The notes under the pieces were generated by a model that was not told the DNA's origin, did not search any database, and was given only the letters and a program-made list of their open reading frames with translations. A stretch of 64,000 bases of DNA, taken from NCBI GenBank assembly GCA_026874595.1, contig CM049318.1, forward strand, positions 40,776,456 to 40,840,455, in the 5' to 3' direction. Below, in pieces: positions 53,230 to 64,000 of the stretch; position 1 is the stretch's first letter, and the number at the start of each line of letters is the position of its first letter. The position numbers and the translations under genes are program-made. This DNA is from Sipunculus nudus (Eukaryota; Annelida; Sipuncula; Golfingiida; Sipunculidae).

Positions 53230-53590
53230 CGAATATAGGTACATCTGCAGAATTCCATTCCGGTTTCGGACTACGTGCATGGCAGGGCAGTATCACACGC
53301 TTTCTCTCATTTTATATCCTGGCCTCGACCAGGCCCGGTAACTACTGCCCTGCGGGTCCTAGGTGCGTCATCGTTCCCACTGCTGGGCATACCGCCGAGA
53401 AACCCCCGAGAGGCACACTCGTTTATGAGTGAAACACGGCCGTTGGGCACGGCCTTCCCATTAAGCTCGCAGAGCGCTCACTCTGGGTGGGGGCCGACCG
53501 TAAAAATTCTCACCTCAAAGGCTGAAATTGAATTCACGATCTCCCGGCGTTGAGTCTTGTTATCTATCCCTGAGCCTCGGAAGCCGGTTT
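53230..53590 (-). mobile_element. SINE-like element (tRNA-type head)
   Basis: On the minus strand the GC-richer block starts CCGAGGCTCAGGGATAG (A-box-like) and has GATCGTGAATTCAA (degenerate B-box-like) about 35 bases on, followed by about 300 bp of non-coding GC-rich sequence. Size and head suggest a SINE; box matches are imperfect. The plus-strand frame at 53275-53553 is incidental. Confidence 0.35.
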
Positions 53591-53790
53591 ATATACACCC
53601 AAATACACATTAATTATATGACCATAAGAAACCAAATACCAGTTACTGTAAATTTTAATCAGTTCCCAAAAAAATCTTATTCTCAATAATTCTTAACAAT
53701 CTTAATATTTGAATATATATAGTTAATAATTCCTCTGTCAAATTACATTATTATATTATTACTAATTATTATGTATATTTTTATTTGGAG
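53591..53790. other. AT-rich intron-like sequence before the lectin exon
   Basis: AT-rich sequence ending in a TTATTTGGAG acceptor-like site. The first half of the lectin domain must lie further upstream and was not found. Confidence 0.4.
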
Positions 53791-54045
53791 AATAATGCAC
53801 CATATTGGACAAGTGGCTCTGACGGTGAAACGGAAGGGCGGTGGGTGTGGACATCTACGGGGGAAGACATCGAATACTACAAGAATTGGGAGAAAGGACA
53901 ACCCGATAATGCAGATCTTTGGCACGCGGAAGGAGAGGATCAACTTGCCTGGTATCGAAAAGGGAAAACAAGCGTATGGAAAGATCAGTATAGAAACACG
54001 TATCGAGCATGTTTCATCTGTGAAGCTCATTTCATAGAACAATGA
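53791..54045 (+). CDS. C-type lectin-like domain, terminal exon (partial protein)
   Basis: After an AG at 53789-53790 the frame encodes 84 residues to TGA. It is the second half of a C-type lectin-like domain: WVW at residues 18-20, YYKNWEKGQPDN (QPDN, 37-40, the position of EPN/QPD sugar-specificity motifs), WKD at 63-65 (usual WND) and ACFICE at 73-78 with the last conserved Cys at 77. The two Cys of the usual inner disulfide are missing: Gln51 in place of the Cys of EDC, and no Cys nine residues before Cys77. An extra Cys74 is present. QPD would suggest galactose-type binding, but the altered WND makes calcium binding doubtful. The N-terminal half, signal peptide and upstream exons are not visible; the gene may have been split by the nearby element cluster. 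Confidence 0.7.
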   Translation, partial: NNAPYWTSGSDGETEGRWVWTSTGEDIEYYKNWEKGQPDNADLWHAEGEDQLAWYRKGKTSVWKDQYRNTYRACFICEAHFIEQ

Positions 54046-54484
54046 AGGCTGATGTTCTTATAAATGTGTGGCCACTTTCAACGACGAAAAGGATATTTAA
54101 CATTTTAGTCATATTTGTGGAAGTGAAAATAGCGCCATACACGGCAACATTTATTGTTAAACGTAAACTTAATGAGTTCTTCTCCTTGGATTTCGCAAGA
54201 TATTGAACACTGCAACCGAAGTGATCACTGGACAAAAATATTAGCTCTTATCACACCAGGTCGGTACTATCTTCCCTTGATTCCCTTCCAGTTAAAAAAG
54301 AGGATACTTGGCACGAACTTATCTCTTGCATGCACATAAAATTGACCGAAATGGTTCCGTCTGACACAGAACTAACTCGCGGCTTCTAACAGATCGGAGG
54401 CGCTCTCATTGGTTGGCACATTAATATTCATGGTAAATAAACACACGATGGTGCTTTGAAGCCGCTCGTGCCTAGTCGACTGTA
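54046..54484 (+). promoter_or_regulatory. Possible promoter region of small membrane-protein gene
   Basis: Contains the lectin 3' flank, then CTCATTGGTTGG (inverted CCAAT box, about 54407-54418) and TAAATAAAC (about 54433-54441) shortly before the ATG at 54485. Suggestive only. Confidence 0.25.
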
Positions 54485-54500
54485 ATGGCCGGGAAGACAG
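54485..54500 (+). CDS. Candidate small membrane protein, exon 1
   Basis: ATG GCC GGG AAG ACA G followed by GTAAAC gives a short first coding exon ending in phase 1, downstream of CCAAT- and TATA-like words. Its phase fits the exon at 54979-55113. Very short, so support is weak by itself. Confidence 0.3.
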
Positions 54501-54978
54501 GTAAACAGTGCTCCGCTGTGCTTGATTAAACAGTTAATTATACGTGGCTTGGGACCGTGTTTTCTTGTTGAACCGGTATTCGTACGTTCTTTTTTGGATC
54601 TAGAACATTTCCTTATGCCCCACCCAGAAAATGGAAAACTCTTCCAGACGAAATTAGGAACTCGTCTTCTTTGATCAACTAACATTTAGAACAACTTTTT
54701 GTGGCATATAATAGCAGTTTATTTTAATTATGTCATCAGGGGTTATTTTTCCTATTAGTATCTTGTATTTTTATAATTGCCTGTGATACGTTGATCATTC
54801 ATTCGTTATCCATGTTGTCTTAAATGTAATTTGTTATCTTGGTTTTAAGGGTGTAATGTTTTCTGCATTTCATACATTCATCGAGAAAGCTCTCGATTGC
54901 CTCAGGGTAAACACTAGCTCTACACAGTACTCTTTAGATAAATAAAAATATTGTTATAAAATATTATTATCGCTGCAG

Positions 54979-55113
54979 ATAGGATGCATATGCTCCTACG
55001 AATTCTTTTGTACTCTATACTCAGCTGGATTCTGACTTGTATATTAATAATTCCGTTTCCGATATGCGTTATACATCCAGTACATGAATGGAGAAGACAT
55101 TTGATTGAATATG
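54979..55113 (+). CDS. Candidate small membrane protein, exon 2 (membrane segment)
   Basis: A CGCTGCAG acceptor and a G|GTAAAG donor bound 135 bp that are open in the phase set by exon 1 and end again in phase 1. The product has a hydrophobic segment LLRILLYSILSWILTCILII, then PFPICVIHPVHEWRRHLIEY with basic residues. It would be a signal anchor or single transmembrane helix. No family is recognised. Confidence 0.35.
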
Positions 55114-56305
55114 GTAAAGTAAAAACGGAAGCCCATTAAGAATACATTTTCAAGATTCTATCGTCATCGCATTAATATGTATTCATTTTAAACAAGCCTT
55201 CCGGCAACATTTAAAGCTCTTGGTTATTTGTTCTTCATTTATCATGGACCTTGAAGTAAATTCTCTATGCAAGACCACGTATACTTATACAACATCGATA
55301 AGATCAGAAAGTGTTCAAGTTAGATTGTAACTTACGCTAAATCAGCTCACTAGCTCAAATTTTCAATTCTCTCTTGTGCGGACAACTGAATCTTTCCGTA
55401 TTGCAAATAAAAACCATTCAAGAAGGTTACAGCCTATGTTTTTTTTTTATTCCTCCACGTTCTTGGATGTTATGTTTTATCCAGTTCATGCAAATTCACG
55501 CCAGATTTCGGTAGATGTAACCGATTCGATGTATTAAGTCTAGATACTAGATATAAGAATTAGTAAAGATTAGTTGTTAACAATACGTTCAGCAAGCTGT
55601 TTCTTGTCTGAAATAATACTTTAAAAAATCTGATAATTATATATTATTGATATTAACTGATGAACGGGAGAAGGTGATCTGGGATAATGACAGACCATCG
55701 GATAGCCTCACTAGGAAATAAATATCTTATTCAAATTAAGAGGCTGTGACTGTGAAGATAATGAAAATCGTGTTCCCCAAATTTATAAAGTCTCCGGGCA
55801 GGCGTTCTCCTGGCCACTAAGTTACATATTATTCTGGTGTTTGAACCCAGTGGGCACTCAGTGTTGTTTCAATATTGAAAACAAGTTGAAATGAGGTTGA
55901 GATGTTTTCAGCTCTTTTTTTCAAAATTAAATTAATGCTGATTTGACATTGATGGTTCAATGTTCATGATCAACTATAGGTTTCAGCATTGAATAAATGT
56001 TGATTTTCCCCTAGCAACTAAATCTGCAAATTATAGACCTTAAACATATAAAAATGCGAAATTAAACTTTATAGCTGAATCTAGAGTGGGGTTAGACCTT
56101 GACCATACTCAACTGAGTCTAGTAGGGGTTTGCCTATAGGGTAAGTTTGACAGGCGATTATAAGAATTCAAGGGATATGCAGGGGCGGATCAGGAATTTT
56201 TCTTCGGGGGGGGGGGGGGGAGGGGTGCTTGAATAAAAAAAGCGTTGTAAATTGATAAATCTAAAGTGTATATTATAGTATATATAGTATATTATATTAT
56301 ACTAT
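55114..56305. other. Non-coding stretch
   Basis: AT-rich intron-like sequence. CAGGGGCGGATCAGG at about 56180 followed by a G-run (56207-56220) resembles the end of a DNA transposon, but the partner end was not found. Confidence 0.3.

Positions 56306-56309
<4 letters not shown>

Positions 56310-56368
<59 letters not shown>
56310..56368. repeat. (TA)n microsatellite
   Basis: About 29 TA units, preceded by degenerate TATAGTATATTATA sequence. Confidence 0.95.
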
Positions 56369-56371
<3 letters not shown>

Positions 56372-57165
56372 GAGCGCCGTTTTCAGAATGCCCTTTTCCG
56401 AAAATTCGTTTTTCCGAAAATTTAAATGGAAACCAAAAATTTATTCGTATCTTCGAAATATTTTCCAAGCAGGTAAAAATGCACATGTATTTTAGTAATA
56501 ACGAGTCATAAGATACGGCAGCCAGGTGTTTAAGAACATTTGTGCAGGTGCATTTAATTAGTTCTGGGCCGATGTTGTCGCTATAATATTCCAAATGTTA
56601 TCCATCTATTTTCTTTCAAATAAATACGTAAAGACGCCAAGGAATTTATAACATTTTTCAATGGACGAAGACGTGCGGAGGGTGTGGGAGGGGGGCATAG
56701 CACTAAAGCGGGAATCGTTTTTATTTCACCTATTAAAGGTAACAACTTTGTTTTTTTTTTTTTGTTTTTTTTTTTGTTCTAGATATGAACTCTCAGTCCC
56801 CAATAAGTCTACGTTGAAAAAGATTAAATAAAAGACTAAATAGGATTTCCCTGGGTTTTTTCCATATTACTAACAAGAAAATGTATTTAATGCATACTGA
56901 CTTTGTCAATTGTTTTGAATCTTCCACTGGCTGAAGTTCATAAAACGATTTCAAATGAATCATAATAACTGGTGAATTGATTGTTAAGCGATGATCGAAA
57001 ATGTCTAAACTATCAATTGATTTATAACAAAGTAAATTTTAAGTACCTTAAGTTTTAATTTGTGGTCTGAAGATATTACTGCTTTGTCGAGCCGTATCTA
57101 AATACCATTAAATATACAGGGACTTTTCATGAATTCATGATAACACCTCGACTGTAAAATTATAG

Positions 57166-57224
57166 GTGACATGCAGAATGTGTGTCTTCTGTCGTTCTTC
57201 GGACCTGCCACTTGTTCACTCTAA
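57166..57224 (+). CDS. Candidate small membrane protein, exon 3 (terminal)
   Basis: After a TTATAG acceptor the phase-1 frame gives DMQNVCLLSFFGPATCSL and stops at TAA, which overlaps an AATAAA signal at 57224-57229. The complete model would be about 69 residues. Another, unseen exon could equally be the true continuation, so this is the weakest of the three. Confidence 0.22.
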
Positions 57225-57272
57225 ATAAATCTGAAAGCAAACAAAAATTGGTTTCCTTTTTTTCTGGATTAA

Positions 57273-57344
<72 letters not shown>
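57273..57344. repeat. (AT)n microsatellite with one interruption
   Basis: AT run broken by a TTT at 57290-57292. Confidence 0.95.
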
Positions 57345-57346
<2 letters not shown>

Positions 57347-59535
57347 CGATAGTACTTATACCCTCGCCCATACGTTTAAACTCTTATATTTAGTGAGGTT
57401 TGATAGCCAGGAAATATTAAGCAACATATAGGACAGGGATAAAGGCAAACTAATTTGGCGCAATATTTAAGAAAGAAACAACATTTTCTTTACTGTGAAA
57501 CCCTGAATTAAAGATTACAAATGCAGACTGGACAGATTGTATGTATCTGAAAAAATACGCATTGTGTGAGCTTATTACAGTTACTTGCTAGTAGGTTATA
57601 ACTACATATATACCATCTTATTCACATGAACCGAAAACATTCACGTCACGTGTTCCCCTATGTACGGAAAGAGTATTTTTTACACATTTTGTGCAGCCTA
57701 GTATTCTGGTACATTTGCACATTGTGGGTCCTACGAGCCATGGGGGATGGGGGTCGAACGAAATTACCCCACCCCTTATGCCTGTTCTCCCTTTCAATTA
57801 TCTCTTATTATGATATCATACATAGTTGAAAATTAGAACTGAGCACAAGCAAGGGCCCAACTATAAAAACTTTGTTTTTATTATTTAAAACAAAACTTAT
57901 CCATTTGCAAATAATGACAAATGTAAAGCTTCAAAAGTATTACACAACATTGAAACATTTAAATATTAATGTAAGGCAAACCGATACCCCGTTAAAATCG
58001 ATGTTTTACTTTAATTGCTCTGCTGAATTTCAAGTTGAATTTACTCACTCGTGTTTATTTTGATCAACTAGTAGTTTGAATTAACCCCCCCCCCCCCGCC
58101 CCCTTCCTCTGTGTGCGGTTGCTTTATATTTTTGCAGCATATCAGCTTGTGAAAAATTTATTGCCATATACATGTATACATTTATGCATAAATACATTTT
58201 TAATAAATAGTAAAAAGTCATAAATCGATGCTGTTTGTATATCTAATTTTCCTGTCACATTTTTAATAGTTTATCTTTTCACCATTGGCGAGAACAAATA
58301 CCTTCAACAATGTGTTCCCCTAAAAACTTAGAACGGATAGGCCTACACATACAGCCCCAATCCCACTTCGCTTACATGCATGGTATGTATAAAGAGGCAA
58401 TACGTTTTCAGTGTTTAGTGTTTACTTTGAACTGGATAAAAAACCAACAAAGACAATGAATGTACATATACAATGTATGTATTAAACACAATATCGCTCA
58501 GTTAAAGTCAAGCAAGCGTGTATTCTCCCAACAAATGGAGAGGGGAAGAAAGCTCGATTTCAAATTGAATCTTTAACCATTCATGTCTACAAACAAGATG
58601 TCCGAGCCTATAAAGAAGCTGAAACATTCTATGTGAACGGCGGACCTTATGGCTGAGAAATTATTTTGACAGAAATGTTAATGTTTGCAACCGTTGTGGG
58701 TATATATCAAACTTATTCTTCTGAAAATACAAATAGATATGAGCATGGTATTTATAGACACACGCTTTAGCTCCAACGTTTCTTTATTTCTAGCTTTGGT
58801 TTTTAATTGAATTGATGGGTTGTTTAATGGTATATCGCCATCATACATGTAAAATATGCAAATGATGTAAAAATAAAACTCGTAGAAATATATATTTCTC
58901 TGATAAAAATAATAGCTGCATGTGGTTTCGGATGGGTTTGGGGTTGGGGGGGGGGGGGGGGGGGCGGTCGCTCCCCCAAAGCCCTCCTTAGAGCCGATTC
59001 ATGAAATACATTTGCTTCATGATCATGTTAACGTTATTACTTCGACAAGGCAACAAACAGTTATCAGACGTGACACTCGAACTTTCAATTGTTTTCGCAA
59101 ATTTGAAATAGCCTTGAGATTTTTTTTTCTTTCTGCTTTCACATACTGTAAGTAATTCAGAGAATAATTATAAAGATACATTGTAAATTAATAAAACTCC
59201 GTTCATACTTCTTATTCTTTAATTAAAAAATAATGAATCTCTTAATCTAACATATTTATGCATTAATATTTAATAATTAAAATATCATAATAGGTTATTT
59301 TGATTTTGGTGCTTCTAAAATATTTAATTGCTTATACTGTACCATAAAATATCTTCTTTGGGAGCGTTCACATGTTGTTCATATACCAGATATGACTTGG
59401 TAAATATGTTATAATGATATGGATAAATATTAATCTAAAGTGTACGCTGGCAAACTTAAATAATCTCGTTTTTGCGAAAATTTGTACACTTATTCATTAT
59501 TATAACCATGCCCGTCTGCGTTTAAACATAAAATG
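57345..59535. other. Intergenic, no gene recognised
   Basis: AT-rich sequence with C-run at 58085-58097 and a long G-run at 58943-58963. Short plus frames at 57626, 57872 and 58922 have no motif or splice context. Confidence 0.35.
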
Positions 59536-59536
59536 C

Positions 59537-59587
<51 letters not shown>
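59536..59587. repeat. (TTA)n microsatellite
   Basis: About 17 trinucleotide units; creates a poly-Tyr shadow frame. Confidence 0.95.
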
Positions 59588-59999
59588 CACAAAAGTATGC
59601 CACATTTCATATTTAACCGACTTGAATGAGACATCGAAAGTTTAATGAAATAAATTATTTTTATTCATGTTTTTGATCACTTTCCCGCTGCAAAAGTCGT
59701 GTGTATTTGACAGCATTTGAAGCGCTTGTCTGCCCTTTAAAAACTTTATTGATTAAATAATGTTCGGAAATATTATGCATTCGAGTATACCTATTTATGA
59801 ACATGAAACAATTAAATTTGTAACCCCATCTCTCTTAATTAACTTCTCTGCAAATTTACAATTTACCATCCATATATCTGATATCATGCACACAAATAAT
59901 GCAAGTATGTATATCGGCTGAATAATTCGCTGTACGAATATTTGTATCTAACATTTGAAACTAACACACGCCCATGATAACTTCAAAGAAAAACGCCGG

Positions 60000-60330
60000 A
60001 TATAACGTGCACGGTCAGGATATCAACCGCACACGAAAACACTGGCCCTCTGTCGGTCAATGCAGAAACAAAAAATTATTTGGGAACCTTACCGCATATG
60101 GCGGTACTTCCGTGCTTCGCGGATAGGGGTACGCCCAATTGTCATTGGTCTCCACCCCTCGCGTATACAATTGTCTGCAGACGGTTTGGAACACGGTTGA
60201 TAACTACGGGGAGTGTACCCTAAGTTTACCCAAGTTTACACCGGGTGTTTGCATCAACTTGGTCACATCTGACGGTGATGTTCAGCGAACATCCAGCCAT
60301 ATTTGCCGCAACTTTTGCATAAACTAGCAG
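60000..60330 (+). promoter_or_regulatory. Possible promoter and non-coding first exon
   Basis: A GC- and CpG-richer block compared with its surroundings, containing a CCAAT-type CATTGGTC (60145) and ending at AAACTAGCAG|GTAACG, a consensus-like splice donor at 60330. ATG-led frames in it stop quickly. It may be the 5' end of a plus-strand gene extending right, for example to the exon at 62171. Confidence 0.3.
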
Positions 60331-62170
60331 GTAACGACTATACCGTGTGTCTGTATTCACTTCCTTGTCATGAAATATGTGTATTCAGCCGACCTGTCAG
60401 CTTGTCAGGACAGCATTTGGCGACCCCCTTTACTTCCGGGGGGCTGTCAAAGGTAGCCGTATCCAGCAACCATACGTGATCAGCGTTCCTGTCTGTTTAT
60501 TAATTAACGATTTTATTAAAATGGCACTGTGTCACCCGCTTTACATATATACAAACAAAGTATAATCAAGCTTGGCTTGTTTGTAAAATCGGTTCCGTTT
60601 GTGGTTTGGCCCACAAAACAAGGCACTGAACAGTGATCAAGACCGGGTAAAACACTGCGTTTACAGTTGTTTTTCTTGATTTCTTTCATATTGTTATACA
60701 ACATTTCTGTTTATGTAAACCTTTCCATTCAAAGCACATGATATTTTCTTAGCCTAGTTTACAATACATGACTCAGTGTTGACAGATCTTGGTGATCTAC
60801 TCATCCCAGATAGATGAGTCTGCCCTTTGAACTTTTTACCTTTGCACTTGATGCCGCTGTTATTGTGTTAAAGTATTAAATGTACAGGATTTATTCCAGC
60901 TCCATATATATCACAAGGGTGTGTTTGTTAGTAGAACACATTATACTGTTCTTGCTAGGTACTGATAATAACTGATTACATCTTTTAGGTGGTTACATGA
61001 AATTTAGTGTAAAGTGCTGTATTTTATTATCAGTAGTATTTTATTGGTTAAATATAATCAATCTCAGACAACACTTAGGCTCTCAAATGCACAAACCTGG
61101 TCGATAACCTAACCCTCTGCCACCCTTGTTGGTGCCAAGCTGAGGTAAAAATAAATGAACGCAAGCTTATAATTGTTATTTAACAGTAAAAAATAACCCA
61201 TAAATCATTACAAGGTTTCCAAAATTTACTGTCACTAAGTGTCAGTATTTGTTAATGCTTTGAAACTTTAAAGGATAGTGTTTCAAAATTGTGTGCAACA
61301 ATACAAACAATTTACTTACTTAGTACAAGAATTGTTCATCAGAAAAAGACTTTCATTCTATAAATACTGAACATTGCCAGGGGTTTTAAACTCAACCAAT
61401 TCATTGAGTAGCAGTCAGCTTACAAGGCCCATGGCCTACCGTACTCAAAATGTAAACCAAAATATAAACACATTATAGGTTTTAGTTAAAATGATAAGAA
61501 TTGAGTTCATGACTTGCTAAAATTTAACTGCACAAGTTGATTTATTCTGCAGCATTAGCAGGACCTGGTTTTAAGACTGACCCTATGTCACAGCTCATAT
61601 TAAGTTGATAACTTTTTGTGGAAACTTGATATGGGAAGATACTAGACTGTGGTATAGACAGCAGACTGTTTGTACAATGTTTGCTATGTAATGTACTGTC
61701 TGTACAATTTGGTAAATTAATAAACGGCAGCATTTCCTTTAGCAGTATCACTGTGAGGATTTACCAGCTTGACAGACTGACAGCAGCAGTCTTTTTTTCA
61801 CATTGTGGATAGCATCTGGAGGAATGTGATATCACACTACCATTATATTGTATATATAAATGCATTTTGCAAGCAAGTGCAGACATGAGAGGCAGTGTGA
61901 AAATCCACAGATAATACCACAAATGATATGTTTTGGTCAGCAGTATGCAGTCTTGTATCATTTATTTTGTGTGACATATTAGCAAAGGAGAGAGAGAAAA
62001 AAAGGTACAGAACCAGTAATTAAGATTACTGAATTGCTAATAATATAAACAGCATTTTTTTTATTTGCAAACCATCTTTAGCATTGATTTCAAAATCTGT
62101 AACTAGAAAGCAGTCTTTATGAATATAATTGAAAACGGCGCTGTTGTCATAATGTTTTTTTTGCCCACAG
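60331..62170. other. Intron-like sequence
   Basis: AT-rich with no recognisable exon. It ends in a strong polypyrimidine tract and CCCACAG acceptor. Confidence 0.35.
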
Positions 62171-62296
62171 TTTAATGTGATCATCTTCGTAGTCTTTGGT
62201 TTGTTGCCTGTTCTTAGGTTACCAGAAGGAGTTGTCAGTAGATTTTATTTAAATATAGTCAGACAGCTGCTCATCAGGAAGAAACCATCAGAGTGA
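62171..62296 (+). CDS. Possible terminal coding exon of a membrane protein
   Basis: A strong acceptor (GTTTTTTTTGCCCACAG) is followed by 41 open codons to TGA. They encode a hydrophobic helix FNVIIFVVFGLLPVL and then a basic, cytosol-like tail with RLPEGVVSRFY and LLIRKKPSE, the profile of a last transmembrane segment plus short C-terminus. No family is recognised and no upstream coding exon was found. The frame assumes phase 0. Confidence 0.35.
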   Translation, partial: FNVIIFVVFGLLPVLRLPEGVVSRFYLNIVRQLLIRKKPSE

Positions 62297-63574
62297 TGTT
62301 TCTTGTTTTAAAATACATTTTTGTTCTTATTTGGAGTAGCTAGTGGGAAAATAATGTCAGTTACCCAGCTTGGTGTGGAGACCATATTTTTTTTTTTAAA
62401 GTTTGGCTTGCTGTAGGGAGAAGTCCGTGCAGCTTGTGTCATATCAGCTTAACTCTCATTGGTCAGCATATTTCATCTGTTAAGGGGACTTGAGCACTAG
62501 GTCTGTGAATTGCCAGGGCCATTAGAATCAATTATTGATTCTTTACCACCAATTCAATTCTCAATTCAGTTGTTACTTTTTCAGAAAGATGTAGCTTTCC
62601 CTCTGTTTATTGCTGCAATATATGTTTAGATGCAAGTGGAATGGTCCACGAGCAAACATTAGATTTAGGGCACGTACACAACAAAGAGATTGTGCATCAC
62701 AAACCAGTCCATCAAATTTTAGAGCTTGCAGAGGACTTTGGGATGGTACGTGCCAAAAAATGATGATTGAAATTAGTCTATTCAGAGGTTTATAATCAAT
62801 TATAATTTAATTGAGGGCTCTCAGTTCAATGCATCAATTTTTCAATGCATTGTTACATCCCTATTTTGCACTAGCAAGTGTCAAGGGCATGTATCAATAG
62901 TGACAAATGAACTGATGATCAGTTATGATCAACTATTGGTTACAAAAATTCCAATAATTGATCTTGCAGTGCTTTGATCAGTTGCAAACAAAGTTTTGCA
63001 CATAAGTGACATAACTGAAACTGTGTGATGAGGAAATGATGTGTTCTCATAATAATGTTTTTACATAAGTAGGCTGTAAGATTAATACATATATATTAGC
63101 TAACATGTAGGCCTATGTATTAGTCATGTGAGTTTATACACTGTCCAGAATTTTGTACTCCCTAAACAACCCAATTAATTTCAGTCATAGGTTAGTAGAG
63201 TCTCATTTGCAACATTTTCAATTAAGGATACTCTTTTCTGTCCGATGCACTGGGTTATGAACAGTTTTATATCAGGTTTCAAAAGTTAAATCAATAATCA
63301 GTACCATATTTGTGACCAACCAGTAATTATTGGTCCTATTTTATTGATCAAATTCTTATCAAAATTGATATCTTTCACCAGTGGCACCTATTAATGTTGA
63401 TATTAATATCCTTTTCAATGTGCTTGCATGTTTAGCTTTATTAGGGTATTTGCTCTTAGCTGAGTGCCCTCTTATTTGCACATTGAATGGTAATTCACAC
63501 AATAATGTGAAATAATTTAGACTTCAGTTCAAACAGTACTGTTTACCAGAAAGGTGTATTGGTCAGTGTTGTTA
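62297..63574. other. Intergenic or UTR, no gene recognised
   Basis: AT-rich. The 61-codon frame at 62610 has no motif. Confidence 0.35.
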
Positions 63575-63676
63575 AGTTTTTCCCAGTGCGGTATTTACCA
63601 GCTGGTAAATACCGATATTTACTGCCTTTGGAAAAACCTCACAAAGGGGGAAAATGGGAAATACTGGGAAAAACCT
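63575..63676. repeat. Inverted-repeat element with a 26-bp perfect palindrome
   Basis: CGGTATTTACCAG followed by CTGGTAAATACCG (63589-63614) is a perfect palindrome. Around it, AGTTTTTCCCAGT (63575-63587) and ACTGGGAAAAACCT (about 63663-63676) form an outer inverted repeat. It could be a small MITE or a cruciform-forming site. Confidence 0.6.
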
Positions 63677-63758
63677 CTAATAATCTTATAAAAGGAGAGA
63701 CAGCAGATATCTGACTGAATTGAAAGGAAATATCATCTCACACACACACACACACAAA

Positions 63759-63762
<4 letters not shown>

Positions 63763-63824
<62 letters not shown>
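63763..63824. repeat. (CA)n then (TA)n compound microsatellite
   Basis: ACACACACACAC from about 63739 is followed by ATAT runs to 63824. Confidence 0.95.
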
Positions 63825-63827
<3 letters not shown>

Positions 63828-64000
63828 CAAGACTTTTACCTACATGGGTTTTACAATGTTTCGTACGGGCCGTAGGTCCTCACACTTGGGAAACCCATCA
63901 TGAAGTGGGCCAGGTATTAAGATTTTTGAATGTTTGATCTAGCGCATGCGTAGTTAGCCAGGAGGTGTTTCTCCCTGTGTCTGCATGTGCTCGCAAGTTC
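63825..64000. other. Window end, no gene recognised
   Basis: Slightly GC-richer sequence with no open frame of note. Confidence 0.3.

Noticed and set aside
53275-53553. 92-codon GC-rich plus frame
   Set aside because: Overlaps a SINE-like element; no protein features.
60000-60330. Coding first exon near 60.1-60.3 kb
   Set aside because: ATG-led frames stop after a few codons; kept only as a possible non-coding exon or promoter.

Overview
This window looks like an AT-rich, intron-bearing, repeat-rich metazoan genome segment. It is most likely from a lophotrochozoan, probably a bivalve mollusc. That guess rests on repeats with hairpin heads followed by (GTCC)n tracts, on (TA)n microsatellites and on the mix of LINE, Gypsy and SINE remnants; no species-specific marker was seen. 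Host coding sequence is sparse and present only as separate exons, so gene models here are splice-site inferences. Most open frames are by-products of tandem repeats or AT-rich DNA.

0-12.6 kb is the 3' end of a plus-strand Ral-type small GTPase gene. Two separate acceptor-led exons (1676-1810 and 10783-10896) each encode the end of the G domain, a different basic tail and a CAAX box (CIIL or CTIL). They look like mutually exclusive terminal exons, as in KRAS4A/4B. About 5 kb of a 50-bp satellite lies between them, together with a short 33-bp repeat in which four units each carry a POU-octamer-like site.

12.6-25 kb is intergenic. It holds microsatellites, a 36-bp tandem repeat, one long hairpin-headed repeat, an unassigned minus-strand exon near 19.8 kb, and a decayed L1/Tx1-type LINE (20.65-25.07 kb) with recognisable zinc-knuckle, endonuclease and reverse transcriptase parts.

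25-42 kb contains two diverged copies of one segment (about 25.2-27.96 and 38.96-41.85 kb). Copy B carries a plausible two-exon gene for a small secreted four-cysteine peptide (40496-40544 plus 41062-41231). Copy A keeps a homologous first exon but has lost most of the second. Between them lie two more hairpin-headed repeats and a broken integrase-OTU protease gene of Ginger or Gypsy type (30.58-32.12 kb).

42-53.6 kb is a mobile-element cluster: a roughly 330-bp satellite, then a nearly complete Ty3/Gypsy-class LTR retrotransposon on the minus strand (45461-51972) with target duplication, tRNA-Leu primer site and polypurine tract. Its domain order is gag-protease-integrase-RT-RNase H, the Gmr1-type order, and its gag has a SCAN-like segment. 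It sits inside the 3' LTR of an older Gypsy element whose pol also ends in RNase H.

53.6-64 kb has a C-type lectin terminal exon (53791-54045), a speculative three-exon small membrane-protein gene (54485-57224), a possible promoter/first exon near 60.1-60.3 kb, a possible membrane-protein terminal exon (62171-62296), and microsatellites.
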